Positions 1 to 8,807 of a DNA stretch of 64,000 nucleotides are shown piece by piece (position 1 is the first letter of the stretch; every line of letters begins with the position of its first letter). Position numbers and translations under genes: made by a program. The notes beneath the pieces were generated by a model. It saw only the letters and a list, made by a program, of their open reading frames with translations. It did not search any database and had not been told where the DNA came from. The stretch is from positions 962,553-1,026,552 of the forward strand of contig NZ_CP008944.1 in the NCBI RefSeq assembly GCF_000732945.1, in the 5' to 3' direction. The stretch comes from Corynebacterium atypicum. GTDB lineage: Bacteria; Actinomycetota; Actinomycetes; Mycobacteriales; Mycobacteriaceae.

Positions 1-63
1 AAGAACAACCGGCTTTCGTACACGGAGGACGACGGCTCGGCCGTGTGCAAGGACTGCGCTTAA
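1..63 (+). CDS. DUF4193 family protein, C-terminal end (partial)
   Basis: Frame 1 runs open from the window edge to a TAA at 61-63 and encodes KNNRLSYTEDDGSAVCKDCA. The CxxC pair close to the C-terminus and the position next to DUF3093 and dut match the small actinobacterial DUF4193 protein, which ends in a zinc-ribbon-like cysteine pair. Function is unknown. The N-terminus lies outside the window, so this is a family assignment from the tail and the neighbourhood only. Confidence 0.6.
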   Translation, partial: KNNRLSYTEDDGSAVCKDCA

Positions 64-179
64 CCCCGGCGCAGGTAGCTAGCTTTGCGTCGTCGGCCGC
101 GGCGTGCGTGCGCGGGCCGGTGGCCTCATAGCCTGACTGCCGGCCAGGTCGCGCGCCGAGTTGCGGCTGGCAAGCCGGC

Positions 180-692
180 TTAGTCGATGGTCCGAAGCGC
201 TTCTTCCGCCTGCTTGGGCAGGAACGCGCGCAATAGCTTCTCCGGGTGCTTTGTCCCGATCAGCCAGTAAGGCGTCGGATCGTTCGGATCGTCGAGGACG
301 AGCATCACCATCTCGGCCACCCAGCCGTGCGAGACGACGAACGCCGCCGGATCGAGTTGGTGCCCCATTGCGTTGCGCTTCGCCGTGGCGGGCACCGCCA
401 GCGAGCGAGAGACGACGTCGGCGGGCAGCATCGCCTCTTTGACAAAGAGCCACCTGGTGCCGTCCCCGTCTTGCTCCACCTGCACCACGGTCGAGGACAG
501 GGAAACCATGATCCACACGGCGAGGGCAGAGAGCACCACCGCGGGCCCGATCAGCCAGGCGATGGTGCGGTTATGGGCAAATTGGGCGGTCAAAAGCGCG
601 ACGAGCAAAAACGCCAGCACCCACCAGTAGATGGGCACCCACTGGCGCTCCCGGTATAGGACAGTGCTCTGATTTCCTGCCGACTCACTCAC
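180..692 (-). CDS. DUF3093 family membrane protein
   Basis: This 170-residue protein has two closely spaced hydrophobic segments (about residues 20-40 and 45-65) followed by a soluble domain. The start [20 protein letters not shown] and the C-terminal stretch [13 protein letters not shown] match my recollection of DUF3093, which sits between a DUF4193 gene and dut in mycobacteria and corynebacteria. It is transcribed divergently from dut. The soluble part probably faces the cytoplasm. No catalytic motif is visible and function is unknown. Length is ordinary for the family. Confidence 0.7.
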   Translation of the reverse strand: MSESAGNQSTVLYRERQWVPIYWWVLAFLLVALLTAQFAHNRTIAWLIGPAVVLSALAVWIMVSLSSTVVQVEQDGDGTRWLFVKEAMLPADVVSRSLAVPATAKRNAMGHQLDPAAFVVSHGWVAEMVMLVLDDPNDPTPYWLIGTKHPEKLLRAFLPKQAEEALRTID

Positions 693-749
693 GCCGCCTG
701 ATTCTAATCGGAGTAATCAGCGCAGGTGCGCCCGGCCCTGCCGGCACCG

Positions 750-765
750 TAGGGTGGAAGCCGTG
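750..765 (+). promoter_or_regulatory. Possible leaderless -10 element of dut
   Basis: TAGGGT at 750-755 fits an actinobacterial -10 hexamer (TANNNT). It is followed after 7 nt by the GTG at 763, the spacing expected if transcription begins on the start codon. There is no convincing -35 box and no good Shine-Dalgarno. This is inference from spacing only. Confidence 0.35.
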
Positions 766-1278
766 ACCAGACTAAGCCGTACCGGCGCTGACCGGCAGAA
801 CGCGGAAAATCACAGTAACCAATCCTTGGGTAACCAATCCTTGGGGCCGGTGCGAGTGCGCCTGATCGACCCGGAGATGCCGCTGCCGCACCGGGTTCAC
901 CCCGACGATGCCGGTGCCGACTTAAGAAGCGCCGAGGACGTCATCCTCGCCCCCGGCGAGCGCCGGCTGGTGCGCACCGGAATCGCCATTGCGCTGCCGC
1001 CCGGCACGGTGGGGCTGGTCCACCCGCGCTCGGGGCTGGCTACCAAACACGGGCTGACGGTGGTCAACACCCCGGGGACGATCGACGCAGGCTACCGCGG
1101 CGAGCTCAAGATCAGCCTGATCAACCTGGACCCCACCACGGCGGTCGAGGTGCATCGCGGAGACCGGATTGCGCAGCTCCTTGTCCAACGGGTCGAGCTC
1201 TGCGCATTCGTCGAGGCAGACGAGCTCGACGAGACCGATCGGGGCGCGGGCGGCCACGGATCTACCGGACTCGGCTAG
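763..1278 (+). CDS. dut: dUTP pyrophosphatase (dUTPase)
   Basis: Hydrolyses dUTP to dUMP and pyrophosphate, keeping uracil out of DNA and supplying dUMP for thymidylate synthesis. Trimeric dUTPase motifs are present in order: DAGADL, HPRSGLA, a motif 3 region with [21 protein letters not shown], and the glycine-rich arm [10 protein letters not shown] at the C-terminus. The conserved domain begins near VRVRLIDPE, so the N-terminus carries about 29 extra residues if GTG 763 is used. That extension contains a repeated NQSLG. An internal GTG at 850 would give a family-length protein but has a poor ribosome site. Confidence 0.93.
   Translation: MTRLSRTGADRQNAENHSNQSLGNQSLGPVRVRLIDPEMPLPHRVHPDDAGADLRSAEDVILAPGERRLVRTGIAIALPPGTVGLVHPRSGLATKHGLTVVNTPGTIDAGYRGELKISLINLDPTTAVEVHRGDRIAQLLVQRVELCAFVEADELDETDRGAGGHGSTGLG
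816..845 (+). repeat. 15-bp perfect tandem duplication in the dut N-terminal extension
   Basis: The unit TAACCAATCCTTGGG occurs twice in direct succession (816-830 and 831-845). Read in the dut frame it encodes the doubled NQSLG. It lies in the non-conserved extension, so it either lengthens a dispensable tail or sits in an untranslated leader if the true start is GTG 850. Confidence 0.85.
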
Positions 1279-1390
1279 CCGGACTCGTGCGGCGCCGCCT
1301 ACCGGTCGATACGGAGGCGGTGAAGCGCGGAGAACGCGGCGGCCGCTGGGGAGTACGGTGACACGAAAAGAAAGGACTGGAGTAAACGCA

Positions 1391-2167
1391 ATGTGGCCTT
1401 TTGGGAAGAAGAAGACGGCCGGCCAGGTTAGCTCCGCCGCTGACGAGGCCAAGCCGCAGGGCGGCAGCACGGCCCGCGGCGATGCTTCGGAGCCAAAGGA
1501 CTCGGCGGCATCCGCGGCACAGGACGGGGCGCCTGACCTGGCGCGCGGCGACCGGGTCAGTGGAGACACGGGCCCCTTCGACGGCGACAGCGTCGATATA
1601 GACGCCTTCGACTTCAGCGACTTCGCCTCCGGCATTTTGAACCTGGGCTCGCTCAAGCTGCCGCTTCCCAAGCAGTCTCAGGTGCAGGTCGAGATGGGGC
1701 ACGATGGCCCCCGGATGCTGCACGTGGTCACGGCCCACGGGCGGATCACGCCGGTGGCGTTCGCAGCGCCTCGCTCCGGGGGCCAGTGGCGCCAGACCGT
1801 CACCCAGATCGTGGCGAAGATGCGCGAGGACAAGCTCAACCCCGAGATCGTCGAAGGGCCCTGGGGGCGCGAGATCGTCGCCCAGAACCCCAACGGCCAG
1901 CTGCGCATCATTGGTATTGACGGGCCCCGGTGGATGCTGCGCTTTACCCTTGCCGCGCCCACCGGGCACGAAGAAGAGCTCGCGGCCCAGGCACGAGAGC
2001 TCGCCGCTCGCACCTTTGTCTACCGCGGAGATAAACCGATCCTGGCCGGAAACTCGCTGCCGGTAGCCATCCCCAAACAACTCGCTGACCAGCTGCAGCA
2101 GGCCATGCAGAATCGCCAGGCGGACGGCTCGCACGGCGGCCCCGCGCAGCCGGGCTCCGACCACTAG
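1391..2167 (+). CDS. DUF3710 domain-containing protein
   Basis: A 258-residue cytoplasmic protein starting MWPFGKKK. A low-complexity Ala/Asp/Ser linker spans about residues 12-80, followed by a compact conserved domain (about 85-240) with LKLPLP, WRQTV, EGPWGREI and GIDGPRWMLR. Those elements and the place directly after dut match DUF3710 of actinobacteria. ATG 1391 was chosen because GGAG lies 7-10 nt upstream, whereas the open frame further upstream overlaps dut. The biochemical role is not known; no enzyme motif is visible. Confidence 0.8.
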   Translation: MWPFGKKKTAGQVSSAADEAKPQGGSTARGDASEPKDSAASAAQDGAPDLARGDRVSGDTGPFDGDSVDIDAFDFSDFASGILNLGSLKLPLPKQSQVQVEMGHDGPRMLHVVTAHGRITPVAFAAPRSGGQWRQTVTQIVAKMREDKLNPEIVEGPWGREIVAQNPNGQLRIIGIDGPRWMLRFTLAAPTGHEEELAAQARELAARTFVYRGDKPILAGNSLPVAIPKQLADQLQQAMQNRQADGSHGGPAQPGSDH

Positions 2168-2200
2168 GGCTTTCGGCTAGGACCCAAGGAGTTGACACCT

Positions 2201-3532
2201 TTGAACGCACACACCCCGGCGGGTACCCACACCCCGCGGACGGCAGACCTGGTCCGCGGCGAGGTCTGCCGCATCGTTATCGAACGCATGGCCCATGGCG
2301 GCGTCGGCATCGGGACAGTAGACGGCCGCGTCGTCTTCGTTGCCGGTGGGCTACCGGGAGACACCTGCCAGGTGCGCATCGAGCAAGTAAAGAAGCGGTT
2401 CGCGCGCGGCAGCGTCGTAGCAGTCCTCGAGGCTTCTCCGCTGCGGGTGGATCAGCGCTGCCCAGCAGCGGCCGCCGGCGCCGGGTGCTGCGATTTTGGC
2501 ATCGTCAACCCGGATGCGGAGCTGGGCCTGAAGGTCGATATCCTGCGCGACCAGCTCATGCGGCTCGGCGGGTTTACCACCTTGCCGGCGATCGAGTCGG
2601 CCACGCTGGACCCGGCCTCCGGTTGGCGCACCCGAGTTCGCCTCGGTGTGGACGCGCAGGGTAGGGCGGGGGTGCACAAAGCGCGCTCGAAGGAGCTCGT
2701 CACCTCCGTGGCCTGCGCCCAGGTAGTCCCCGGGCTTCTCGACGGCGTGGTGGGCCCCTGGGCGCGGCGCTTCACCCCGGGCGCACAGGTGATCGTGGCC
2801 GCTACCGAAGACGGCCGCCAGATTGTCGAGGCGCGCCGGGCTTCCCGGGGGCGCCGCGCCGAGCGGGCTACCGAGGTTATCGAGGGTGAAAAGTTTGCCC
2901 CCGTACGGGTGGGAAGTGACGTGTTTCACGTCGCGGCGACGGCGTTCTGGCAGGCGCATGTGGCCGCGCCCGAGGCCTACTGCCGGCTGGTGGAACGCAT
3001 GTGTGCGCTGCCCGGCCAGGCGGAAGGCAATCCGGAGGCGTCAGCTGGCGCCAGCTCCCGGCGCGTCGCCTGGGACCTCTACGGCGGGACGGGGATTTTC
3101 GTCCCGGCGCTCAACCGGGCGCTGGGCGCGTCGGCGCAGGTCCATACCGTCGATTCGGCCGAGTCAGCACACGGCGCCCAGCACCCGGCGCTGGCGGGGA
3201 TCGATCATCGGATCCACGTCAACGCGGTCGAACGCGCGGTGGGTCTACTGCCCGCGCCCGAGGCCGTGGTGCTGGATCCGCCGCGGACCGGCGCCGGAGA
3301 AGCCGTGGTGGCCGCAGTGGCAGCGAAGAGGCCACGCGTCGTCGTTCATATCGGCTGCGATCCGGCGACGTTGGCTCGCGACCTCAACCTGTGGCGGCAG
3401 TCTGGTTACTGGGTCACGGACTGCCAGCTCATCGACGCCTTCCCCGGGACACACCACTTTGAGGTCGTCTGCCGGCTGGTGCCGAGCGGGGACGGCGACG
3501 GGGCCGACACCGACGACGCCTCGAGGCGCTAG
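2201..3532 (+). CDS. TRAM-domain class I RNA 5-methyluridine-type methyltransferase (TrmA/RlmD family)
   Basis: Predicted SAM-dependent uracil-C5 methyltransferase acting on rRNA or tRNA. An N-terminal TRAM domain (about residues 15-75) is followed by the RNA-binding middle region and a Rossmann methyltransferase domain with DLYGGTGIF (SAM loop), VVLDPPRTGAG and IGCDPATLARDL, where the catalytic cysteine is in GCDP. The cysteine cluster CPAAAAGAGCCDFG resembles the Fe-S ligands of RlmD-type enzymes. TTG 2201 is preferred because AAGGAG (2186-2191) lies 9 nt upstream; the TTG at 2192 directly abuts that site. Which uridine is modified cannot be read from sequence. Confidence 0.85.
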   Translation: MNAHTPAGTHTPRTADLVRGEVCRIVIERMAHGGVGIGTVDGRVVFVAGGLPGDTCQVRIEQVKKRFARGSVVAVLEASPLRVDQRCPAAAAGAGCCDFGIVNPDAELGLKVDILRDQLMRLGGFTTLPAIESATLDPASGWRTRVRLGVDAQGRAGVHKARSKELVTSVACAQVVPGLLDGVVGPWARRFTPGAQVIVAATEDGRQIVEARRASRGRRAERATEVIEGEKFAPVRVGSDVFHVAATAFWQAHVAAPEAYCRLVERMCALPGQAEGNPEASAGASSRRVAWDLYGGTGIFVPALNRALGASAQVHTVDSAESAHGAQHPALAGIDHRIHVNAVERAVGLLPAPEAVVLDPPRTGAGEAVVAAVAAKRPRVVVHIGCDPATLARDLNLWRQSGYWVTDCQLIDAFPGTHHFEVVCRLVPSGDGDGADTDDASRR

Positions 3533-3665
3533 TACGATCAATTGAAGTACTGCGGCTTACCGGCGCCACCTCCTCTCCGGGTCTTTGGACCCCCGTTTTG
3601 GAGGCCAAAAGGCGACTGTGCCGCCGCGGTGTTGTTTGGGACCACAAAGGAGTAGAGCCAACCTG

Positions 3666-5570
3666 ATGGGAATCCTCCACACTATTTCTTCGCCCGCTGA
3701 CCTCAAGGCCTTACAGCCGCAGCAACTGGAAGAACTGTGCGGTGAGATCCGCCAGATGCTCATCGAAAAAGTCTCCGCGTCGGGCGGGCACTTGGGCCCC
3801 AACCTCGGGGTTGTCGAGCTCACGACCGCCCTGCACTACGTTTTCGATTCGCCCCGTGAACCGCTGATCTTTGATACGAGCCACCAGTCTTACGTGCATA
3901 AAATCCTGACCGGCCGGGCCGGGCAGTTCGACACCTTGCGCAAGAAGGGAGGCTTGTCCGGTTACACCTCGCGCGCCGAGTCGGAACACGATTGGACCGA
4001 GTCCTCGCACGCATCGGCGGCGTTGTCCTACGCCGACGGGATGTCCAAGGCCTTCGCCCTCGGCGGGGAGCCGCACCGCAACGTTGTGGCCATCGTAGGC
4101 GACGGCGCGATGACCGGCGGCATGTGCTGGGAGTCGCTGAACAACATCGCCGCCGGGCGCGACCGCAACGTGGTCATCATCGTCAACGACAACGGGCGCA
4201 GCTACTCGCCGACCATCGGCGGCTTTGCCGACGCGCTCGCGGACTTGCGAATGCTGCGCACCTATGACCGTGTGATGGAGCAGGGCAAGACCACGCTGAA
4301 GTCGCTCGGGTGGGTTGGCGAGCGCACGTTCGAGGCGCTGCACGCCTTCAAAGAAGGAGTCAAGTCCCAGGTTCTGCCCGATCAGATGTTCCCGGAGCTC
4401 GGCATCAAATACGTCGGCCCCGTCAACGGGCACAATCTCAAGGCGCTCACCAACGTGTTGCGCTACGCCCAGGAGTACGAGGGGCCGATCATTGTGCACG
4501 TGGTGACCGAGAAGGGCCGGGGATTTGCCCCCGCGGCCACCGAGTCGCCGGACCTCATGCATTCCACGGGCGCGATCGACCCGGTGACCGGGCAGGCGCT
4601 GACCGCCTCGCGGCCGGGATGGACCGAGGTCTTTGCCCGCGAGCTGGTTGCCGCGGGCGCCGTGCGCGACGACCTGGTGGCCATCACGGCCGCGATGGCC
4701 GGCCCCACCGGGTTACAGCCCTTTGCCGAGCGCTTCCCGGCCCGCTTCTTCGACGTCGGCATCGCAGAGGCACACGCGGTGACCTCTGCCGCTGGGCTGG
4801 CGTTGGCAGGCCTGCACCCGGTGGTCGCCCTCTACTCGACCTTCTTGAACCGCGGCTTCGACCAGCTGCTCATGGACGTCGGGCTGCTGGGTTGCCCGGT
4901 GACCTTCGTCCTCGACAGATCCGGGGTGACCGGATCGGATGGGGCGAGTCACAACGGCGTGTGGGATATGGTGATCACCTCCCTGGTCCCGGGCCTTAAA
5001 CTTGCCGCGCCGCGCGACGGGGCGCAGCTGGGCGAGCTGTTCCGCGAAGCCATTGCGATTGACGCCCCGACCGCCGTGCGCTTTCCCAAAGGCGACAGGC
5101 CTGAGGACATTCCAGCGCTGCGGCGTACCCCAGGCGGCGTGGACGTTCTCGTTGAAAACGAGGGGGCCCGCGACGACGACGCGGTTAACCTCGTGGTCGT
5201 CTCCATCGGCGCCCTGGCGGGCAACGTCCTCCAGGCCGTCGACGGCCTCGACTCCGGCATCGCCGTGACCGTTGTCGATCCGCGGTGGGCGGCTCCGGTG
5301 AACCCCGAGCTGCTCGAGCTGGCCAGCTCCGCGGACCTTGTGGTCACCGTCGAGGACGGCTTGGTCCGCGGCGGCATCGGCAGCCAGCTTTCTGAGGCGC
5401 TCAACGCCGCAGAGATCGACACCCCGGTGCGTAACCTGGCGTTTCCCGATGTCTACCCGGACCATGAGTCGCGCAGCGAGCTGCTCGCCGACGTCGGACT
5501 GGACGCCGAAGGCATACGGGGCGCGCTGACCGGCTGGGTGGCAGCCCTGGCCGACCGCGACGAGGACTAG
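3666..5570 (+). CDS. dxs: 1-deoxy-D-xylulose-5-phosphate synthase
   Basis: Thiamine-diphosphate enzyme that condenses pyruvate with glyceraldehyde 3-phosphate, the first step of the MEP isoprenoid pathway that feeds menaquinone and decaprenyl phosphate. 634 residues, the usual length. Visible motifs are [11 protein letters not shown] at the N-terminus, the ThDP-binding GDGAMTGG followed about 30 residues on by NDN, and the transketolase C-terminal half with [11 protein letters not shown] and [15 protein letters not shown]. The usual W-D-x-G-H-Q motif reads FDTSHQ here, keeping the histidine but not the glycine. ATG 3666 has AAAGGAG about 13 nt upstream. The gene ends on a TAG that overlaps the stop of the convergent rnd gene. 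Confidence 0.96.
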   Translation: MGILHTISSPADLKALQPQQLEELCGEIRQMLIEKVSASGGHLGPNLGVVELTTALHYVFDSPREPLIFDTSHQSYVHKILTGRAGQFDTLRKKGGLSGYTSRAESEHDWTESSHASAALSYADGMSKAFALGGEPHRNVVAIVGDGAMTGGMCWESLNNIAAGRDRNVVIIVNDNGRSYSPTIGGFADALADLRMLRTYDRVMEQGKTTLKSLGWVGERTFEALHAFKEGVKSQVLPDQMFPELGIKYVGPVNGHNLKALTNVLRYAQEYEGPIIVHVVTEKGRGFAPAATESPDLMHSTGAIDPVTGQALTASRPGWTEVFARELVAAGAVRDDLVAITAAMAGPTGLQPFAERFPARFFDVGIAEAHAVTSAAGLALAGLHPVVALYSTFLNRGFDQLLMDVGLLGCPVTFVLDRSGVTGSDGASHNGVWDMVITSLVPGLKLAAPRDGAQLGELFREAIAIDAPTAVRFPKGDRPEDIPALRRTPGGVDVLVENEGARDDDAVNLVVVSIGALAGNVLQAVDGLDSGIAVTVVDPRWAAPVNPELLELASSADLVVTVEDGLVRGGIGSQLSEALNAAEIDTPVRNLAFPDVYPDHESRSELLADVGLDAEGIRGALTGWVAALADRDED

Positions 5571-6757
5571 CGCAGCACCGACCGGCGGATAAGCGGGCTG
5601 ACCAGGTCGATCTGCCAGCCGCGTGCGTCGTGGCTGGCCAGGAATGCGCGGGCGTCGTCAAGCGTGTGCACGCTGTGGCTCTCCGTCGCCGCCCACACCA
5701 GCGCCCGCAAGGCTTTGGGGGAGACGAGGTTGGCTTCCGGCACCTCCAGGCGCACCGAAAGGTCGGTGAGCTCCTCGTTGACCTTTCGCAGCCGCTCGTG
5801 CGCCTCCGGGTAGCACTCCGCCCACAGTGAATGAGGCGGATACTCGTGGTACCGATGAACGGGGCGGGGGCGCTCGTCCACCGACACAGCAAATCCCTGG
5901 GAGATCGCCTGGAGCCACAGGTCACGGTACTGGCCTGCGCGGCGCCGCGCGGCCGGCTTGAGGTCGAGTTTTCTCGCCAGGACCTGCGGTGCTGTCGTCT
6001 CCGCTTCAGCCAACGCGACGATCGCCTTATCCGGCAGCAGCCTCGAGGGGTTGGTATCGGAGTCGATCGCGAGCTCCTCGCGGGCGTACCAGAGCTCGCG
6101 CGCGATAGCTAGCTGCAGCGGCTTTTTCAACCGCAGCACGCCCTTCGTGCGACGCCAGTCGCGCTCCGGGGGAGGGCACGCGTGGGTTAGCACGATGTGG
6201 GCAAACTCGGCCTCCGCCCACTCCAGTTTGCCGGCGTTGTCCAACACCTCGGCGAGGAACTCGGCGGCTTCTAAAAGGTAGTCTACGTCCTCGGCCGCGT
6301 AGCGCAGCCAGTCTTCCGGGAGGGGAGTGGTTGACCAGTCCTCCCAGCCGTGCCCCTTCTTGATCGTTGTCCCGGTCGCCGCCTCCACCACCGCGGCGAG
6401 GTTGACCCGGTCGAAGCCGGCGATGCGCGCGGCGACCTCCGTGTCGAACAGGCTCCCCGGAGTCAATTGCAGCCACGCTAAAGCGGGCAGATCCGTGACC
6501 GCGGCGTGCACGACCCACTGCTCTCCTGTGAGCACCGGGGCGAGCGTGCGGGAAAGCTCGTCGCGGTGCCCCTCCGGCGCGAACAAAAACGTCCCGGCGC
6601 CGCGCCTGCGCACCTGCAGCAAAAAGACGCGATCGTCAAAGCGGAAGCCGGAGGCGCGCTCGGTGTCTACGGCAAAGGGGCCGCGGCCCTCGGCGAGCCG
6701 CCGGGCGCCGTCGGCAAAGAGCTCGGGGGTGTCCAGCACAAGGTGTTCTTGAACCAC
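5567..6757 (-). CDS. rnd: Ribonuclease D-like 3'-5' exonuclease with HRDC domain
   Basis: Predicted DEDD-family 3'-5' exoribonuclease for RNA 3'-end trimming. Motif I appears as [21 protein letters not shown] (the DxE pair), motif II in the [14 protein letters not shown] region, and motif III as [12 protein letters not shown] with the expected tyrosine and aspartate. A C-terminal HRDC-type helical domain follows ([20 protein letters not shown]). 396 residues with a GTG start. Its stop overlaps the dxs stop tail-to-tail (CTAG at 5567-5570). The DUF3000 gene ends 12 nt upstream, implying a two-gene operon. Confidence 0.88.
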   Translation of the reverse strand: MVQEHLVLDTPELFADGARRLAEGRGPFAVDTERASGFRFDDRVFLLQVRRRGAGTFLFAPEGHRDELSRTLAPVLTGEQWVVHAAVTDLPALAWLQLTPGSLFDTEVAARIAGFDRVNLAAVVEAATGTTIKKGHGWEDWSTTPLPEDWLRYAAEDVDYLLEAAEFLAEVLDNAGKLEWAEAEFAHIVLTHACPPPERDWRRTKGVLRLKKPLQLAIARELWYAREELAIDSDTNPSRLLPDKAIVALAEAETTAPQVLARKLDLKPAARRRAGQYRDLWLQAISQGFAVSVDERPRPVHRYHEYPPHSLWAECYPEAHERLRKVNEELTDLSVRLEVPEANLVSPKALRALVWAATESHSVHTLDDARAFLASHDARGWQIDLVSPLIRRSVLR

Positions 6758-6769
6758 GTCCCGGCCGTC

Positions 6770-7393
6770 CTACCTCGGACCGATCGTGCGCACACCTTCG
6801 GGAGGAAGCCCTGCGATGTGGGCAAGCACATCCGCGAACGCCTCCACGTGGTGGGTCAAGCTGACCTCCGCTGCGGTCCAGGACGCCCGCAACTCGAGCT
6901 GATAAGCCCGTGGCGGGCCGCCGATCTCCCCAAAGCGCACCGAAGACGTGGCGGTTACCGTTCCGCCGATATTGCTGTGGTCGGCGCCGAACTTTGCCAA
7001 ACCCTCGGTGAGCCACTGCCACGCGACGTCGGGAAGCAAAGGATCCCGGGCCACCTCGTCGTCCATGTCGGCCTGAATGTAGGCCACCAGCCGCATGGCG
7101 CCGTCCCAGGCCTCCTCGGCCTGCGGGCCGTGTAACAAGATGAGCCGGCCAAAGGCGTCGCCCTCGGACACGGGGGCGGGGTTGAGGGGGTCTTCGCCCC
7201 GATCGACCTCCAGGCCGACCGCGTGGCTAAACGGGGCGAGGCGCTGCGGGGGACGGATCGTGCCGATGACAAGCTCGTCGCGCAGTCGAGCCCGGTACAG
7301 CGACTCGACGGCGGCTGAGAAGTCCGCGGGCAGTGCCTCGTCGTCCGTGGATCCGCTGTGGTGCGGCGGGATCGTCGACTGCTCGGAATTCAT
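6770..7393 (-). CDS. DUF3000 domain-containing protein
   Basis: About 207 residues, no membrane segment. The region from FSAAVESLYRARLRDELVIG through LAPFSHAVGLEV matches the actinobacterial DUF3000 family, which normally lies beside the RNase D gene and near hemQ. ATG 7391-7393 was chosen because AAGG lies about 4 nt upstream; the adjacent GTG would adjoin that site. Function is unknown. Co-transcription with rnd is likely from the 12-nt spacing. Confidence 0.8.
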   Translation of the reverse strand: MNSEQSTIPPHHSGSTDDEALPADFSAAVESLYRARLRDELVIGTIRPPQRLAPFSHAVGLEVDRGEDPLNPAPVSEGDAFGRLILLHGPQAEEAWDGAMRLVAYIQADMDDEVARDPLLPDVAWQWLTEGLAKFGADHSNIGGTVTATSSVRFGEIGGPPRAYQLELRASWTAAEVSLTHHVEAFADVLAHIAGLPPEGVRTIGPR

Positions 7394-7553
7394 CACGCCT
7401 TAAAAGTAACGGTGGGCACGCCGGGAATTAGTTAGGCGCGCCGTGCGCAGCGGGCGCCACGCAGGGACCTCGCTGTCAATATCAAACTAAAGATGGGTAT
7501 GCTGATAGTGATCCACCGACGACACGAGAATGGAAAGGGAGGGTCACGCCGGC

Positions 7554-8261
7554 ATGGCTGACCAAGATCTCGACTTTGAAAAACTAAATAAGCTGCAGGT
7601 TTACATTCAGACGGCCGTCTTTAGGATGCCGAGCGCCACGCTAGGTGTAGACCGCGACGCCGCGGCCGCCGAGTTCTCTGACTTCTTCGTGGAGCTGGCG
7701 AGCAAGGGAGAGGTCACCGTCCGCGGTGTCTACCTCATCTCCGGAACCCAGGCCAACGGCGACTTTATGATCTGGTGGCACGCCGAACACTTCTCCCAGC
7801 TGCAGGCGGCGCTCAACGCCTTCCGCAGGGAGACCGCAGTCGGGCGCGCGGCCGAGCTCGTCTGGACCGGCAACGGGCTGCACCGGCCCTCCGAGTTCAA
7901 CAAGCGTCACCTGCCCGCGTTTGTGATGGGCGAAGAGCCCCGCGAGTGGATGACGGTCTACCCGTTCGTGCGCTCCTACGAGTGGTACGTCATGGACGCG
8001 GACAAGCGGCGCAAGATCCTGGCCAACCACGGCGCCAACGCCTGCGACTTCGCTGACGTGCGCGCGAACACGACCATGGCCTTCGTACTCGGCGACTACG
8101 AATGGATGCTTAACTTCGAAGCCGACGAGCTGCACCGCATCGTGGACCTGATGCACACGATGCGCTACACCGAGGCCCGCCTGCACGTGCGCGAGGAGAT
8201 CCCGTTCTACACCGGGCAGCGGTTCGAAGACCTGAAGAAGTTGGTTGCGTTGCTGCCCTAG
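7554..8261 (+). CDS. hemQ: Coproheme decarboxylase HemQ
   Basis: Oxidatively decarboxylates coproheme III to haem b, the last step of the coproporphyrin-dependent haem route of Gram-positive bacteria. 235 residues of the chlorite-dismutase-like fold. Diagnostic stretches are YPFVRSYEWYVM (catalytic tyrosine loop), RRKILANHG (region of the proximal haem histidine) and EEIPFYTGQRF near the C-terminus. ATG 7554 is preceded by GGGAGGG with 10-nt spacing and begins MADQDLDFEKLN; an upstream in-frame ATG at 7530 lacks such a site. A strong hairpin terminator follows. Confidence 0.95.
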   Translation: MADQDLDFEKLNKLQVYIQTAVFRMPSATLGVDRDAAAAEFSDFFVELASKGEVTVRGVYLISGTQANGDFMIWWHAEHFSQLQAALNAFRRETAVGRAAELVWTGNGLHRPSEFNKRHLPAFVMGEEPREWMTVYPFVRSYEWYVMDADKRRKILANHGANACDFADVRANTTMAFVLGDYEWMLNFEADELHRIVDLMHTMRYTEARLHVREEIPFYTGQRFEDLKKLVALLP

Positions 8262-8320
8262 CAGCTGCTGTGCGCGAGATGGCCCCGCCGGCGCCGTCGG
8301 GGCCATTCGGGGTGGTAAAG

Positions 8321-8373
8321 ACTGCGGCCCGGGGCAGACATCCGCTTTCCTGGGCCGCAGTTTTATTTTTATT
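8321..8373 (+). terminator. Bidirectional terminator between hemQ and msrB
   Basis: ACTGCGGCCC (8321-8330) pairs with GGGCCGCAGT (8352-8361) and is followed by TTTTATTTTTATT on the plus strand. The minus strand has a shorter CTTTACC tail, so the hairpin can also serve msrB. It lies between the convergent hemQ and msrB genes and overlaps the end of msrB. Confidence 0.85.
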
Positions 8374-8800
8374 AAGTATCCGTAGGATCTTCTTCGGGGG
8401 CTTTTTCGGTGAGCGTCAGGCAGATCGAGTTAATGCAATAGCGCAGGTCGGTCGGCGTCTGGTAGCCCTCGCCGGCGAACACGTGACCCAAGTGCGAGCC
8501 GCAGTTTGCGCACAACACCTCGGTGCGGCGCATGCCTAAGGAATCGTCCGTCCGCTCGATCACCCGGTCGCCGGCTAGCGGGCTGAAAAAGGCGGGCCAG
8601 CCGCAGTGGGCGGAGAATTTCTCCGTCGAGCGGAACAGCTCCGCGCCGCAGGCCCGGCAGCTGTAGATGCCCTCTGTGGTGGTATCGGTGTACTCGCCAG
8701 TAAACGGGGCTTCGGTCCCGGCCTGGCGCAGTACCCGGTACTCCTGAGGGGTGAGCCGCTCGCGCCATTGGGCGTCGGTGAGTTGAGTGTAATCGGTCAC
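8372..8800 (-). CDS. msrB: Peptide-methionine (R)-S-oxide reductase MsrB
   Basis: Reduces methionine-R-sulfoxide in proteins. 142 residues with the complete MsrB pattern: two zinc-binding CxxC pairs (CRAC near residue 49, CANC near 98), HCGWPAFFSP, GSHLGHVF and the catalytic cysteine in RYCINS. Start ATG at 8798-8800. It lies 7 nt downstream of aftC on the same strand, so it is probably read in the ribD-like/aftC/msrB unit. Confidence 0.95.
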   Translation of the reverse strand: MTDYTQLTDAQWRERLTPQEYRVLRQAGTEAPFTGEYTDTTTEGIYSCRACGAELFRSTEKFSAHCGWPAFFSPLAGDRVIERTDDSLGMRRTEVLCANCGSHLGHVFAGEGYQTPTDLRYCINSICLTLTEKAPEEDPTDT

Positions 8801-8807
8801 TGTCGCA

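Noticed and set aside
1169..1390. Upstream extension of the DUF3710 frame into dut
   Set aside because: It overlaps the conserved end of dut and lacks homology; ATG 1391 has the ribosome site.
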